NCBI GenBank assembly: GCA_038501625.1
Contig: JAZAYU010000001.1
Location: 4,791,457-4,855,456, forward strand
Source: Corbicula japonica
Lineage: Eukaryota; Mollusca; Bivalvia; Venerida; Cyrenidae
Direction of reading: 5' to 3'
DNA length: 64,000 bases
Under the pieces are notes generated by a model, which had not been told where the DNA came from, made no database searches, and worked only from the letters and a program-made list of their open reading frames with translations. The first letter of the stretch is position 1; each line of letters starts with the position of its first letter. The translations under genes were made by a program, and so were the position numbers. Below are positions 23,866 through 35,480 of this stretch, piece by piece.

Positions 23866-24065
23866 ATGTACTGCTTTTTGTTCTCCTTTTCGTTAATTGT
23901 TTGTGGCGTCTTATTTGAAATTAATCCTTTTATAAACCCATGCTCTCTTTCCTGCCTTTTGGAAGTGCAGGGAGACTGTGTTTTAAGTGATTGTAGTTGT
24001 ATCTCAAGCTGTAGATCATCCGTTTATTTCCTGAAATTGCCCACTTTTGGATCTAGAGACCTGTA
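23866..24065 (+). repeat. Dispersed repeat, relative of 29400-29520
   Basis: Shares TTGTTTGTGG, TTTTATAA followed by CCATGCT, and GGGAGACTGTGTTTT with 29395-29512 (TTGTTTGTGG, TTTTATAAGTTCATGCT, GGGAGGCTGTGTTTT). Located just upstream of the trypsin-fold gene on the other strand. No coding motif. Confidence 0.5.
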
Positions 24066-24067
24066 AG

Positions 24068-24108
24068 CCTATATATAGGCCTATATAGCTCTATAGGCAT
24101 ATAGGGCC
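24068..24108. repeat. TATATAGGCC palindromic cluster
   Basis: Overlapping palindromes CCTATATATAGG and TATATAGGCCTATATA, then further TATAGG/CTATAT motifs over about 40 bp. No function can be assigned. Confidence 0.5.
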
Positions 24109-24886
24109 AGCAAAGGACCCCTAAACAAGTGTCTGTGTTTTCAATGTGGATATTCCTGACATGCATGTTTCAGTATTTTTAACTTAATCAATCGGATGCT
24201 TAATTGTAGGAATTCCACATATACAATTTCATATATTTCCACATTTACAATAATTCAGTCGGACGGCAACAACATGAATTTAAAGATATTTTTCAGGTAA
24301 GTGCAAAACATAACTCAATGGAGATACTTCAAAAGCACTGACTGCCACACTTTAAGTCTCAAGTCGCTATCATGTGCAGTATGGGTTATAGGTTTTAATC
24401 GCTGTCATGAGTGCTTCCCCGAGGTTTCTACACCAGATTCTGACTTCTCAATATATGTACCCAACTGCCGGGGACCTGTATCCTTTAAAAAATAGCTACG
24501 CACTGATATATTCTATGAAATATCGTCGACAAAACTATTTTTATATAATTTTAAGTCGGAGAATATAAATAGACGATTACTAATTGTTACTGATTGTTTC
24601 TGCTTAGTTATTTTTTGATGAAATAGATATGCAACGACAATATCTGTTTACGATATTTTTACTAGATTCTTGTATGACACTCTGTTTATATTTATATTTT
24701 ATGACACAAGATCGATTATTATCACAAATATACTCTGGTTAAAACGTTATCCATAGATAGCAAAATAAAAGTACTTCTGTTCTATCCCGATTATTTTCAA
24801 ATACTGCAAACAGTTTTAATGTTATGAACATGCGTGGTAAACAGAAATTTAAAAAAATAGCTTGCACAATTAAAAAAGGTTAATAC

Positions 24887-25629
24887 TAGGGATGGGAACG
24901 AGTAGCAAAATCGGTACTCGGATACTAGGATCTTGTTCCGATCGAGTACTTGGGTACTCGAAACCTTTCTCTATCGTAAGAGGAATTAATATCAGCTTCC
25001 ATAAGTTTTAACGATCGTACCGGGTATAATCATGCCAGACTGTCTGTCATAATCGATCACTCAAGAAGATATACAACACATTCAAATGAATCAAAAATAC
25101 TTCATTGATATTTACATTTAGATTATCAACGTTGAAAACATTTAACTAAACAATCATTAATTAGCCCGTGTCACAAACTAGAACATCACCGCAAAATGTA
25201 CACATCGTGAAAATGGTGTTTGGTCTCCAATCAGATATTATTTCAGTTTTGCACACTTACAAGCAACAATCGCATTTGAATATAATTACTCAATAAACAA
25301 AATCAAATAAAACGCCGACGAGAGAAGCGTCGTGCTTAAAATGTTCAGGTGCTAATTTTCATGATTGCATAATGTCTGTGTTACGGCATCAAACAATAAC
25401 GTCAATAAGGCGCCAATTATCGGATATTTGTGCCCCTAAGTGTCATCTTGTTTATTCGAAACCAGGTGCGAGGTGTTGACAATTAACTGTCAGTCGGCAA
25501 TTTGTAAGATTCCATGAAGACAACTTTTATAAAAATTGCTTGATCTTTTTGTTTACATTTTTAATCGGGTACTCGAATACTTTATGAACTACTCGGGTAC
25601 TCGGACTCGATTTCTCATTCCCATCCCTA
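24887..25629. mobile_element. hAT-type nonautonomous transposon
   Basis: 743 bp with terminal inverted repeats TAGGGATGGGAA on the left and TTCCCATCCCTA on the right, the classic short hAT end. Subterminal GTACTCG motifs recur at both ends, facing each other. The 8 bp flanks GTTAATAC and GTTAATCT agree at the first six bases, as expected for an 8 bp hAT target duplication with decay. No transposase frame inside. Confidence 0.85.
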
Positions 25630-26754
25630 GTTAATCTAATTAGTTTAAATCTACAGATAAAAAACTTTAATTCTGTGTTGTTGTAAAATACGTGGTAAAA
25701 GTACTTTGGCGAATGAAAATGTGCTGCCTCTTTTCCGTATGTTACACTTCAACAACATTATGTCACTACGTCTGTCTGTCTTATGAATTACTGTTAAGGA
25801 AGATACGAGTAAATACATTGTATGCGCAAGACTGTTACCAACTCCATAGATTTTCCTTTTGGTTTGTGTTTTAAAATGATTCGACCAGGGAGTATTGCCA
25901 ATGATTAAATGAACATCATTCCTGATGTCTAGTTTTTATTAAATATTAAAGTAAATAGTAAATTTCATGACGTATAAGAAAAGTTTAAATAGGCCATTTA
26001 TATTTACCGTGATTTTAACAAAATTAATTAATTATACAATTTAATTAATGTATTGTAAACTCATGGAACCAATAGCTAAAACAGGGTTACAAGACACTTT
26101 TGAATTAAGTCGATGTTTGATAACATTTGCTTGTGTTATTATTTAACAACAACCGTTAACCTAGGCTTTGGCTATTCGTTCAACGAATAAAATGTTCGTT
26201 CATCATTGAGTTTTTGTGACTTTTTATCGAGTATGAAATTTTCGGCACATCATAGGTAGAGAAATAAAATTACCTGTGTTAATGACGGAGACATTGAATT
26301 TCTTAAAAGAACTTCATAAAGAACGCTTTCGGTGAACTTCTTTTCTTCTTCCATGTAGTTTTTATCCAAATTCTGCGTTAAGTAACATAATAACAGATAA
26401 TGCTTCAAAAATAAAATAAATATAACGATTTAATATGATTCAGATAACTTTAAGATAACACGGTTTACAACTTTCGGTTTCGGCCACTTTATTTATTGTT
26501 TATAGATAGCTTTAGAGTGATGAGATCATCTAATAATAGAATTGTTTGGTGAATTACAGAGTAAAGGTTAGTTTTACCTTTACAATTCTCAATTATATCA
26601 TGATACAAAATTAGGTATAAAACATGTTTTGAATCTAAGACAATACACAATTATGTATATTGATAAAAATAGGTAAAATACACCGAAAAAACTTTATAAA
26701 ATAACAAAAAATAGTGCAGAAGCTAATAGCATTTTAAAGCCAAAGGGTAGGTAC
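25630..26754. other. No gene seen
   Basis: AT-rich DNA without recognisable coding, RNA or repeat features apart from the flank of the hAT element. Confidence 0.5.
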
Positions 26755-26778
26755 TCAAAGTAACGAATCGAGCTTCTA
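26755..26778 (-). mobile_element. Penelope-like element, 3' UTR flank (left part of split copy)
   Basis: AACGAATCGAGCTTCTA matches the reverse complement of the 3' UTR after the plus-strand Penelope-like frame (45296-45314). It is separated from the rest of the copy at 28537-28687 by the inserted element 26779-28536. Confidence 0.65.
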
Positions 26779-28536
26779 CACACCCGTCAACCGGCAGAGC
26801 CAGGAGCGGACGGCACATCCAGGCACAGACACGGTAAGTTGTTTTCATACTTCATCATTTTCCCTAGTTTTGATTAACTCTTGGAAAGAAATATCGGCTG
26901 ATTTTAAAAGCCAAATGAATTCTGCACATATTCGTTGAATTCTCAAGTGGTAGAAGGGACAATAAACATTTTATCGCGATTTAAATAGGGACGTTTGTGA
27001 TGAAATCTTGGTTTTGCGTTTTATAGCAAAATGCTCCATAGATCTGAAAATCTGCATAAATCTGTAAGCACTATTGGAAAATGTAATTATTCCCCTGGCA
27101 ATATGTGAAATATTAGCACAAACAGACTTTTAACAAATTCGCAAGGGATTGGTGAATAGAGCTGGGGTATAGAAATGGGCGGGTCCATGGAGCAGAAATC
27201 GAATTTATTGGCGAGGGCCAGGAGCACATATAATCGAGTACGGAAAATCGTTTAATGTATTGTTTTGACACAATTCTACGTCCTCAATAATAAAATTTCG
27301 TTAAGATACAATGATAGTATTGTCCGTCCGAATGTCTGTTCATGTCATAAAGTATACAGAAATCATTTCTGGAGGAGTTATGTAAGCTTGTAATGCATGA
27401 ACCATTATAAGTTAACTAAATTATCGCTAGCCTAAGTATATGTTTGCAACTGGATCATTTTAACGGCTTCAAACTATGACGGCATTTTGAAATTAAATTG
27501 TGAACTTCATTAAAAATTGAATTATTTACCGGTCTGTGCCCTTAAAACATGGTTAGCCATCATTTCGTCATTAATAATTTGGACAACCTCTGTACACTAT
27601 ATCTCTTCCCACGGAAGAAAAAAACGTTCTTCTTTGATTTCAAATAAAGATTTAACCATAAGTTATAGAACTTCTTCTGGGAATACTTTTCTTCTAATTT
27701 CCTGAGATATTTTAACTTTTATAGAAACTATATATGTTCTGTTCCGAAAACGAAAGTTGAATGGCTGACGACCTGTGCCCAAGATCATAAAACTATGTTT
27801 TGAGATCAGTCTCAAATCTCAAGCATCTGATTGGCTGAAATGGCGACCAGATTACCCCAGGTAATGTTTCAACTTATTTTACCATCATTTCTTCGTCGAT
27901 TTATGTAAACAAACCAAAATTGATGACGCTAAATTTGTTTTTAGAAGTATGTAATTTTATCTGCACGTTGGTTAGTTTTTAGTTTTGGTTAAATTTGCGA
28001 TGAAGTGTAGCCTAGTTGTTGACATTTGCGAAGTATGTTGATAATTTCCAATGATGAAGCCCAAAACGCATTTTCTGTCTCTAAATCTGGATTTATAAAA
28101 TAATAGACTTTCTTCCACTTGCATTAAAACCGGCATTCACCAACTCGAGCAACTAAAACACATTTGCGAAAAACGGCCATGCCTTGTGTACAGTGTCTAG
28201 CTAAGTTATGTACGGAGTGTAAATGAAAAATTGTTTGCGAGTGTACGGTGTAAAGTAGGTAACGAATCCATTTTCTGCCAAAATAAACTTCAGTACAAAC
28301 TTCCCTATTTAAATCGCGATTAAATGTTTATTATCCCCTCCCTTCTACCACTTTAGAAATCAACGAATATGTGCAGGATTCATTTGGCTTTTAAAATCAG
28401 TCGATATTTCTTTCCAAGAGTTAATCAAAACTAGGGAAAATGATAATTACTTACACCGCTGTCAAGTATGAACAAACTTACCGTGTCTGCGCCTGGATGT
28501 GCCGTCCGCTCCTGGCTCTGCCGGTTGACGGGTGTG
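26779..28536. mobile_element. 1.76 kb transposon with ~220 bp inverted ends and 5 bp target duplication
   Basis: The left end begins CACACCCGTCAACCGGCAGA and the right end is its reverse complement, ending GACGGGTGTG. Similarity between the arms extends about 220 bp (26779-26998 against about 28303-28536), with an ~18 bp insertion in the right arm. Flanks TTCTA at 26774-26778 and 28537-28541 form a 5 bp target duplication. The target is a Penelope-like element 3' UTR. The ~1.3 kb interior has no transposase; at 27783-27850 it carries a copy of the ATTGGCTGAAATGG repeat. The superfamily is not determined. Confidence 0.85.
27783..27850 (+). repeat. Single-arm copy of the ATTGGCTGAAATGG repeat inside the 1.76 kb element
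   Basis: Contains TCAGTCTCAAATCTCAAGC and GATTGGCTGAAATGGCGACC, matching one arm of 13421-13588. Confidence 0.8.
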
Positions 28537-28687
28537 TTCTAGGTTCTGTTAAGAAAAGATTTTCCCATAAACCTTCATAAACTCTTAAACCCCTGTCACC
28601 GTCGTGCAACCAAAGAGGTAAGCCTAATGATCAACTGTAGATGGGTTAATCATCAGGCCTGCGGAGCGCTGTAAAATATCATGTGAG
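28537..28687 (-). mobile_element. Penelope-like element 3' end (right part of split copy)
   Basis: On the minus strand this reads the last ~34 codons of the same reverse transcriptase found at 45160-45257, including the C-terminal AYLFGCTTV, then its stop and UTR. The match ends near 28687. It is a 5'-truncated third copy of that family. Confidence 0.75.
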
Positions 28688-29349
28688 AATGCGCTGTCTC
28701 CGAAGAGGTTCGAATCCCGGTCTTTACCCATATAATTAAACTATGATGTTTACTCATTACATATTTGTTCAACCTTTTGTGTTCAAAAAAGATGTGTATT
28801 TTAAGATAAAATATTTTGCACTATTGAGTAAAGAGTATCAGACAATTGCAACATGCCGCCATTTCTCAAATCAGTCTTAAATTAATTGAATAAAAGTTAT
28901 GGTTTAGTAATTAGCCATTTTGTTCTTAAAATATTAAAACATCACGAACTGCCAAATTTACTGTTCATGTCATGTGTTTTCAGTAAAGCGTGTTGAAATA
29001 ACTAACTCAGTAACTTATAGACAACTCTGTACCTGGCGGAAATGTAGTAAAGAGTCTTGAACTATTTAAAGTCGAAACGTGTTCGAACAGCGTTAAAAGT
29101 GGTGCTGTTTCAGAAATCTGTAATGACTGATGCCTATTTCCAAAACATTTTCCAATCCCTGCATAATTAAACACAGTATATTAAACGCGCAATTAAAAAT
29201 CCGCGTTTTTAAATTCGGCTGAAATTTTAAATTAATGCTTGTGCATTTTAAGTTTGAATGAATAAGCTTCGTAAAACAAACAAATAAGTGATGAACATGT
29301 TCAAACTTTAAAGCAGTATCGTATCGATAGAACCTGTTTTAACCCCCAA
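28688..29349. other. No gene seen
   Basis: Contains an isolated pol III B-box-like GGTTCGAATCC at 28707-28718 but no foldable tRNA. Otherwise featureless AT-rich DNA. Confidence 0.5.
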
Positions 29350-29930
29350 TTGCGAATTGTTTTGCCACTGATCTTTCCAAGGAGGTGACCTCTCAGGTTT
29401 TCATTATTTGTAATTAGTTGTTTGTGGTGGTTTTATTTTAAACTTCATTTTATAAGTTCATGCTTTCTTGTCCTCTCTGCTTTGTGGGTATATGGGGAGG
29501 CTGTGTTTTCTCAGGCTTTCTCTGTCCGATACACATAATTTACTTTTTATCTGATATTTTACAAAAACCAGCCAATCCCTTACAGTGCAGGACTTTTTCA
29601 GGAGACAACCTGAGGAAGAAACGAAGGAAATGGCACTTTTTGTGGCTTTTAGTGGCTTCTTATATACATGTAGTTCTGTTTCAACAACTTGCAATCTTCG
29701 GGCAGACTTCGATTGTCTGCTTGACTTAATGGTTTCAAAGTCTTAAACGAGCTTCTCAGTGGATGTTATTGGGATTATCATTTGATGTTTTGGGGATTAT
29801 CAAAAACTAACTTTTGAAATATCATATTTTTATACAAGCAATATGTTCTTATTTTACACAATCAATGCATGTATATATATCAAGAGAATTATGCAAATAA
29901 AGTTTTCAGCAATAAAATTTCAAAAGATTT
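29350..29930 (+). repeat. Dispersed repeat, longest copy
   Basis: Its 5' portion resembles 23866-23990 and its 3' portion resembles 9180-9320, so these three loci define one family of at least ~580 bp. The internal open frame (89 codons from 29460) has no recognised domain. Class unknown. Confidence 0.55.
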
Positions 29931-30149
29931 ACAAACGGCCACAAAGTACACATAAACTGTCAACTGTTGTGTGTGTTATTTTTAAGATGATGATATAGCA
30001 TAAGTTGGATACATAGTCAAGTGATACCTTGTTCATATAACTAAACATGACCTTTTGGCAGATATTGTTCAGGTGATCAAACTCAACCACTTTGCGGCAT
30101 AAAAACTGTAAAACTTCTTGCCGATAAAATCTATTTAATTTAACATAAA

Positions 30150-30400
30150 ATTGTATTGATCTGAAAATATCGCACTGAAGGTTCCATGTTTAACGCAATA
30201 TGCATACCATCGTTTGGAATGGAACAAAAATGTAATTTTTGTTTCGTGTAAATATTGAGTTGCGCTCAACCCGGGGCTAGGCGGCGTGGGCAGTAATATG
30301 CATTTCCATTACTGCCCATGAACAGGCTCAGTCAAAGTTTTCATTTTTTTCGTGTTAGCTTTCTTTCAAAGTTCCCTTTTCATCTGTTTTAATCGAGAAA
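30150..30400 (-). mobile_element. Partial copy of the CTAGGCGGCG repeat family
   Basis: Reverse-orientation match to 41463-41720: CGCTCAACCCGGGGCTAGGC, then the hairpin GGCAGTAATATGC...CATTACTGCC, GAACAGGCTC, and CTTTCAAAGTTCCCTTTTCATC. It includes the internal CATACCATCGTTTGG and GGTTCCATG segments. Lies just downstream of the NLR gene. Confidence 0.75.
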
Positions 30401-30794
30401 ATATTGTACATGACCATCTTACTCGACAATTAAACCAATAAATATAAAAGTCAGTATGTGTTTTTTAAATATTCACGCTATGTGCTTTATATTACATATC
30501 TATATTAGTTTATTATTTATATTTTTAAAATCAAATAACGTTGTTTTTTCTATTTACGCTATACAACACTCATCCCTTTCACATCCAGGATGGATTTTTT
30601 TACATTTTTAAACTTTTCTTCTTTAAACATGCATGGTCTATATACATCTTGATCTAAAATATCGAATTGTTATTTTCATGAAAACACGAACCCGTACCAA
30701 GTCACTTTGCCGAATTTTAAAATACATGAAGAGACTTTCTCTTCCTTTATACCTCCATTATCGCATTCATTTGATATTTTTAACAGTTTGCCGG

Positions 30795-33505
30795 TTATTC
30801 GATATCTTTTGGTGACAGTGCTAGTTTCTTGAAAGTTAGTGATGCATCACCAAACATGCCAACACTTAAATCTTGAATTAGTGATAATACAGGTCTTGAC
30901 TTGATCATTTTTACAATTGTCTTCCACTCTTCTTTGGAAGGTCCCTCACAACGGGATAACTTCACTACGACAGGTTGTGGTACTTTAACGACACTGAGCA
31001 GCAGTTCTTTCCATGCTGAATATGACATCGTCACCTCGGGTAGTTCTACACGTTGTAGCTGAGTCATTGCAGACGAGAACTGTGGTATTCCGTCACCGAT
31101 ATCGACTCGTTCAAGTTTGAAATCTCTGATCTGGGTTAATGCAGGAATAGCTTGTATCATCGCCTGACAGGATACCATCTTGTACAGTTCTAATGATGTC
31201 AGGACCGGTGCTCCAATTAGATCTTTCCAAAGTGAGGTACTGGCGTTTGTAGTCATCTTCTCCCATGGCCTGAACTTGAGCTTCTCCAGAAATGCGGGGT
31301 TAACGTGTAACTCTCCAAACGGTCCATCAAGATCCAGCATCGTCAGCTCGTTCAGGCGATGAAGGTTGATGGGAATCAAGCAGTCACGGTACGGATACAT
31401 ATGCCTGTGGTCTGAACAGTTAATCCTCTCCAGCTTGAGTTGTTGCAATGTTGTGGTCTGGCCAATAATTGCGTAGACATCTTCAAGGTTACTGTGAGCC
31501 AGAGAAACGTCCCGAAGATACAATGATTGTAAGCCATTCAGTTTTTTGAGCGTCTTTATACTGATATCTGAGAGTGAATTACAACCTGATAAGGTTCCTG
31601 TTAGTGTCAGACAATTCAATTTAGGGGCTGATGCAATAAGGATGTTCCCCAGCCATTCTGGTTCCTTGTCACATCGTACAACTCTCAATGATTCCAGGGA
31701 GGTAAAAACACCAAGATCCAGGGACCGAATAAAGGCTGCTACTTCCTCATTCCAAAATGATATTTGTAGCGATTTCACGTTACCTTTGTTAAAGAACATA
31801 ATTGTTTTCAAAGCTGTTAAATCGCCCGCTGTCAAGCTGTCATCATCAAGAAGGATATCGTGAAGATAGATCGAACTACATTTTTTTCCATTTCTCTCCC
31901 TTTCTTGAAAGCACTGAACTTGCATTGACTGGTAAGATTTCATTGTTCTCCTATCGTCATAATAAACCTCGTTAGAAACATTCATATACTTGTCTGTCCG
32001 ATATCGGCACGTGGCACCGTCAATGTCAACAACCTTCTGAAGCTTTTCGGAAATAAATATGTTCTTGTCTGGATTCATACCGTAGACGAAAACGAACATA
32101 TTAGACATTTCTAAGACACTTGAAAGCGATGAACAATAGTCAAGAATAGTTGATTGCAGAGTTTCGTCTTTCCATTCTGAAGTTATGTATATTGCGGAAA
32201 AGAATTCCTGCACCGACTTATGCTGGAAGAATACTTTATACTGTTTTATTGCGATTATGCTATTGTCTTTTGTTTGACATATAAGTCCAACTTTTAGACA
32301 AAACTCAATTTCTTTCTCAGTCATGTACTGTAATGCTACTTTACGATCAAAAGTCAAAGATGATTCTTTTCTCTTGCTTAATAATGTAAAAAATGCTAAT
32401 TTTCCTAACTTAACGATAAGGTTCATATAAACTATACATGCCTCGTGCTTTTTCATAAAGTTTGGAACTGCAGCTTTATCATTTGACCGTATGTGTAAAT
32501 CTGGTAAGTTCTTTTTGCTCAGACCACGTTCAAGTGTAAATTCAGTTATGCTACTGTAAATTTCACATTTTGATTTACCAATAGGAAGACCACCAAAGAA
32601 CAAGCAAATAAGTTGAAGCAGAATATAAGGTATAAAAATAATGTCACCAATTTCGAATGAGCTGACTTCTTTCCTGAACTCTGTGATATCTTTTCCTGCT
32701 AAGTTTAAATCTTTTTCATTAAGAATTCGTACTGCATTCGTTTCAAGCTTGTCACGTGTTACGTCATCAAGTTCCGAAATTTCAATATGCCGGTCAATGT
32801 TATGTTCTGACAGCCCAATAGTTCCTAGCTTCCATGGCCTTGACGTGGTAAGAACCGTGCAACTGGCCGGATAGTTGTTGTGAGGAACTGCAGGTGTTTT
32901 TCTACATTTGTCCGGGTGGGCCCACTCGTCAAGGCCGTCAGCTATTATTAAGACTTTCTTTGTGCGTAACAGCTTTTGTAGAAATTGTTTTGTGTATCGC
33001 ACATCTCCTGGCAAATTTTCGGAAACCATTTGCATAACCAAATCATCGAGATTGCATTTGGATTCAGATTGATAGTCCCTTAAATGAAGCAGAAAAAGAA
33101 GATCAAAGTATTTCATCGCCTCTAAATCCGCATTATTATATTTCCCAGTCAGTAATGTCACAGGTGAGTGAACTTGGCACCAGGTCATTGTAAGCTCCTG
33201 TGATAGCGAGGTCTTCCCAAATCCAGCGTTCGCCGTTATGTATATCTTTCGATATCGAACCTTGTCTTTACTGAGAAATAGTTTACTGACTGTCGCTCTA
33301 TGTCGTTTTGGGGCTTCATTTCCTGAAGTTTGCTGCACCTTTTGTCTTTTATCATCCGGTCCAAAACGATAAGGATTGTTGTAAGCCCACATGGGAGGCG
33401 TTACGTACAAATCTTCCAAAGCAACTTTGTGTTCGTCGACCAGCGGGGCTGCTGGAATCATGGACTCGTTCTCTCGATAATAATTGATGAGGTCATCGTT
33501 AAGAT
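30795..33505 (-). CDS. NLR-like receptor, main exon (NACHT + LRR)
   Basis: One long exon after a TTTCTTTTGCAG acceptor (AG at 33507-33506), ending at TAG/TAA-type stop 30795. Using residues of the frame that opens at 33533, Walker A NAGFGKTSL lies at 102-110, Walker B KVLIIADGLDEW at 193-204 and the sensor-type LTTSRPW at 228-234, which define a NACHT NTPase. A helical region with HKSVQEFFSAIY at about 440 follows, typical of NLR proteins (FxHxSxQEFLAA). Residues 570-880 are leucine-rich repeats with LxxLxL spacing. The apparent Met at 33533 lies in intron sequence; the phase-1 join to the exon at 34129-34419 is better. NLRs act as cytosolic sensors; the ligand and N-terminal effector domain are not visible. 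Frame intact. Confidence 0.9.
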
Positions 33506-34128
33506 CTGCAAAAGAAACAATTTTTAATGACATTTACTAAACTTATTTGACTGTGAATAACCCCACTAGTTTTACTACCACACGATCACATACTAAACCC
33601 TGCACCATAGCACCAACCAATATGTGTTTTTAGTTACTTGCCCATTGTATTTAATCTGACTGCGCTATCGAAACGACTCATCAACATCGCCTTTCAGCAG
33701 TGATAATAGTAGTTGCACTGTCGCGTCAACCTGTCAACATTGCATTGCAACAACCAATCTGACTACTCAAAAACCTTCGCCATCTCAACAACTGGGCAAT
33801 ATCACCGGGCAGCAAACAATCCGACTACGCTGTCGTAACAACCCGGAAGTTCGGTTTATAGGAATCAATCAAATTACCTAATGACACTACAAGTACAAAT
33901 CGCACAACGCTAGAATATCGCCCTGCAGCAACCAATTTTAACACTATTAACTGCAAAATCGTTTCACCCCTCCCAGCAACCAACTGACCACTAGCACTAT
34001 CGGAACAACCTGGCGACATTGCCTTCCAGCAACCATTCTGATCACGCTACCACCTGCACTATGACCTTTCAAACCAATCCAACAACAATTTACTAGCGTT
34101 TAAAGACATAACACAACTCGATAAATAC
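33506..34128 (-). repeat. NLR intron with degenerate CAGCAACCAATCTGAC minisatellite
   Basis: 623 bp intron (GTATTT...TTTTGCAG on the minus strand). On the plus strand 33690-34080 shows at least five diverged units of about 60-75 bp containing CAACCAATCTGACTAC, then CTGTCG.AACAACC, then AATATCGCC or ACATTGCC. Non-coding. Confidence 0.65.
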
Positions 34129-34419
34129 CTTTGTATATGTTATCATCTTCTGAGGGCATTGTTATCTCTTCTGTTATATCTTGGAGACTTTCTCGCATCA
34201 GATCAATTTCCGATGCCGGAGCAGTCCGCTCTGGTTTTTCCTGGCGACATTCCCCAGTTAGAGCTTCTTCCGATACCGGCGCGGTCTCTTCCGAAAAACC
34301 TTGGCGACCTTCCCGCGTCAGATCAATTTCCGATGCCGACACAGTCCGCTCTGGTTTTTCCTGGCGACATTCCCTCGTTAGATCATCCGATTTGTCCTTG
34401 CGACCTTCCCGCTGCAAAT
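34129..34419 (-). CDS. NLR-like receptor, upstream linker exon of 20-residue repeats
   Basis: A 97-codon exon between TTTGTTTTCAG and AAAG|GTATTT. It starts and ends in phase 1, so with the downstream exon it reads ...NIYK then DLNDDLINYY. Its content is four tandem 20-residue repeats of type DLTRECRQEKPERTVSASEI, preceded by a partial unit and followed by a short tail. The 60 bp DNA units are clear and in frame. The segment is rich in Glu, Arg and Ser and probably unstructured or coiled. It would separate an unseen N-terminal domain from NACHT. Because length is a multiple of 60 bp, copy number could vary without frame loss. Confidence 0.8.
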
Positions 34420-34429
34420 CTGAAAACAA

Positions 34430-34564
34430 AACTTTATAGACTCAACTTCATATGTAACCAGAATGGTTGGCAATCAGAAGGAGACTTGTATTCGATGTTT
34501 ATGGCGATATAATATGCGAAAGGAATGAATGCCATAAGGAATGTAGTTTTAAGTACAATATACC
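34430..34564. other. NLR gene upstream intron, nothing else seen
   Basis: Sequence upstream of the linker exon. Further 5' NLR exons (effector domain such as DEATH, DED or CARD) are expected on the minus strand but were not recognised up to 36 kb. Confidence 0.4.
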
Positions 34565-34690
34565 GAAGGGTTACCGCCTTGGGGTTTAAACCCCGTTTAA
34601 GGTGCACCAACCTCACACTGGTCAGGATGTCACTGGGTGTTTAAACCAGGTTCTAGAGTGCACCAACCTCACACTTGTCCATTAAAGAAA
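34565..34690 (+). repeat. Two copies of a GTGCACCAACCTCACAC repeat
   Basis: Two adjacent units of about 60 bp: GTTTAAACC.CGTTTAAGGTGC and GTTTAAACCAGGTTCTAGAG, each followed by CACCAACCTCACACT. A third unit lies at 41385-41430. Dispersed repeat of unknown class. Confidence 0.65.
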
Positions 34691-35089
34691 TTATTGACGA
34701 TAAGATAACAATTACTTTTTATAATTTTTTCTATAGAATTTATTCAGTTGGAAGTTTTTGAAATTATTTTGAAATCTTGCGCTGTTAATTTATCATTAGC
34801 AGTTGCATGTATAATAAACAGCTTGATTAAATAAGGGATTTTCTCTGATGCTATCAATTATCCTGGTGATTAAGTTTAAGAGTGGATGCGAACAGGACGT
34901 TTACAATTAGCATTCAATTTCTATCTTGCAAGCACTTCCATAAATAGTTGAACGCCAATTAAAATCGTATATCAAAATAAACAGGCGTTCTTCATGTTAA
35001 CAAGTCCGGGTGCAGAACATCTCATGCGTGCCATACAGCTCTTATATGTTTCCTAGATACTTGGTCAAAATATGTTGATGATGGTCACT

Positions 35090-35480
35090 TTGACCAGCTG
35101 TATTTTTGAAACTAAGTAAGGCATTTGATCTGGTTGATTATGTATTATTAATTTCGTTAAAGGTTAGGCCTTCGAGAGTTAAACTCTTCAGATCTTATCT
35201 TACAAACAGAAGCCAAATGGTGAATGTTAGTTCTATTAAATTAAATGTACCACCGTACTGGTGCGCCTCGAGGATCTAATTTTTTCAATAATCTTTTGTT
35301 TTAGTTATATATGATGCATATTGACCTTTATGCCAACTATTCAATGCTGTAAAAGGAAGGAATCAATTACTAAATGTTGAAGTAAATCTCCAGAATAATA
35401 TAGTTTTGAAAAGTGGTGTTCCAACAGCAGTTTGCATCTACATCCTCAAAAACGTGTGCTTGTTGGTTCAAAACAACAAG
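35090..35480 (+). pseudogene. Decayed non-LTR retrotransposon reverse transcriptase fragment
   Basis: Frames that change repeatedly carry remnants of RT motifs in order: LSKAFDLVDY (family: LSKAFD..DH), VKLFRSYLTNRSQMV, GAPRGSN (family: GVPQGS), LYANYSML in place of the catalytic YADD, and VEVNLQNN. Frameshifts and stops show long decay. It is unrelated to the Penelope-like copies. No element ends could be found. Confidence 0.75.

Noticed and set aside
26779..26840. Hammerhead ribozyme, as carried by some Penelope-like elements
   Set aside because: No CTGATGA/GAAA core in suitable arrangement was found near the element ends by eye on either strand.
28642..28730. tRNA-like fold with GGTTCGAATCCC
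   Set aside because: The T-stem does not pair, and most of the stretch (to 28687) is the reverse complement of the Penelope-like coding end, so the cloverleaf is coincidental.
33506..33533. Met at 33533 as start of the NLR
   Set aside because: The first nine codons are the polypyrimidine/acceptor region of an intron; the phase-1 splice to 34129-34419 is more convincing.
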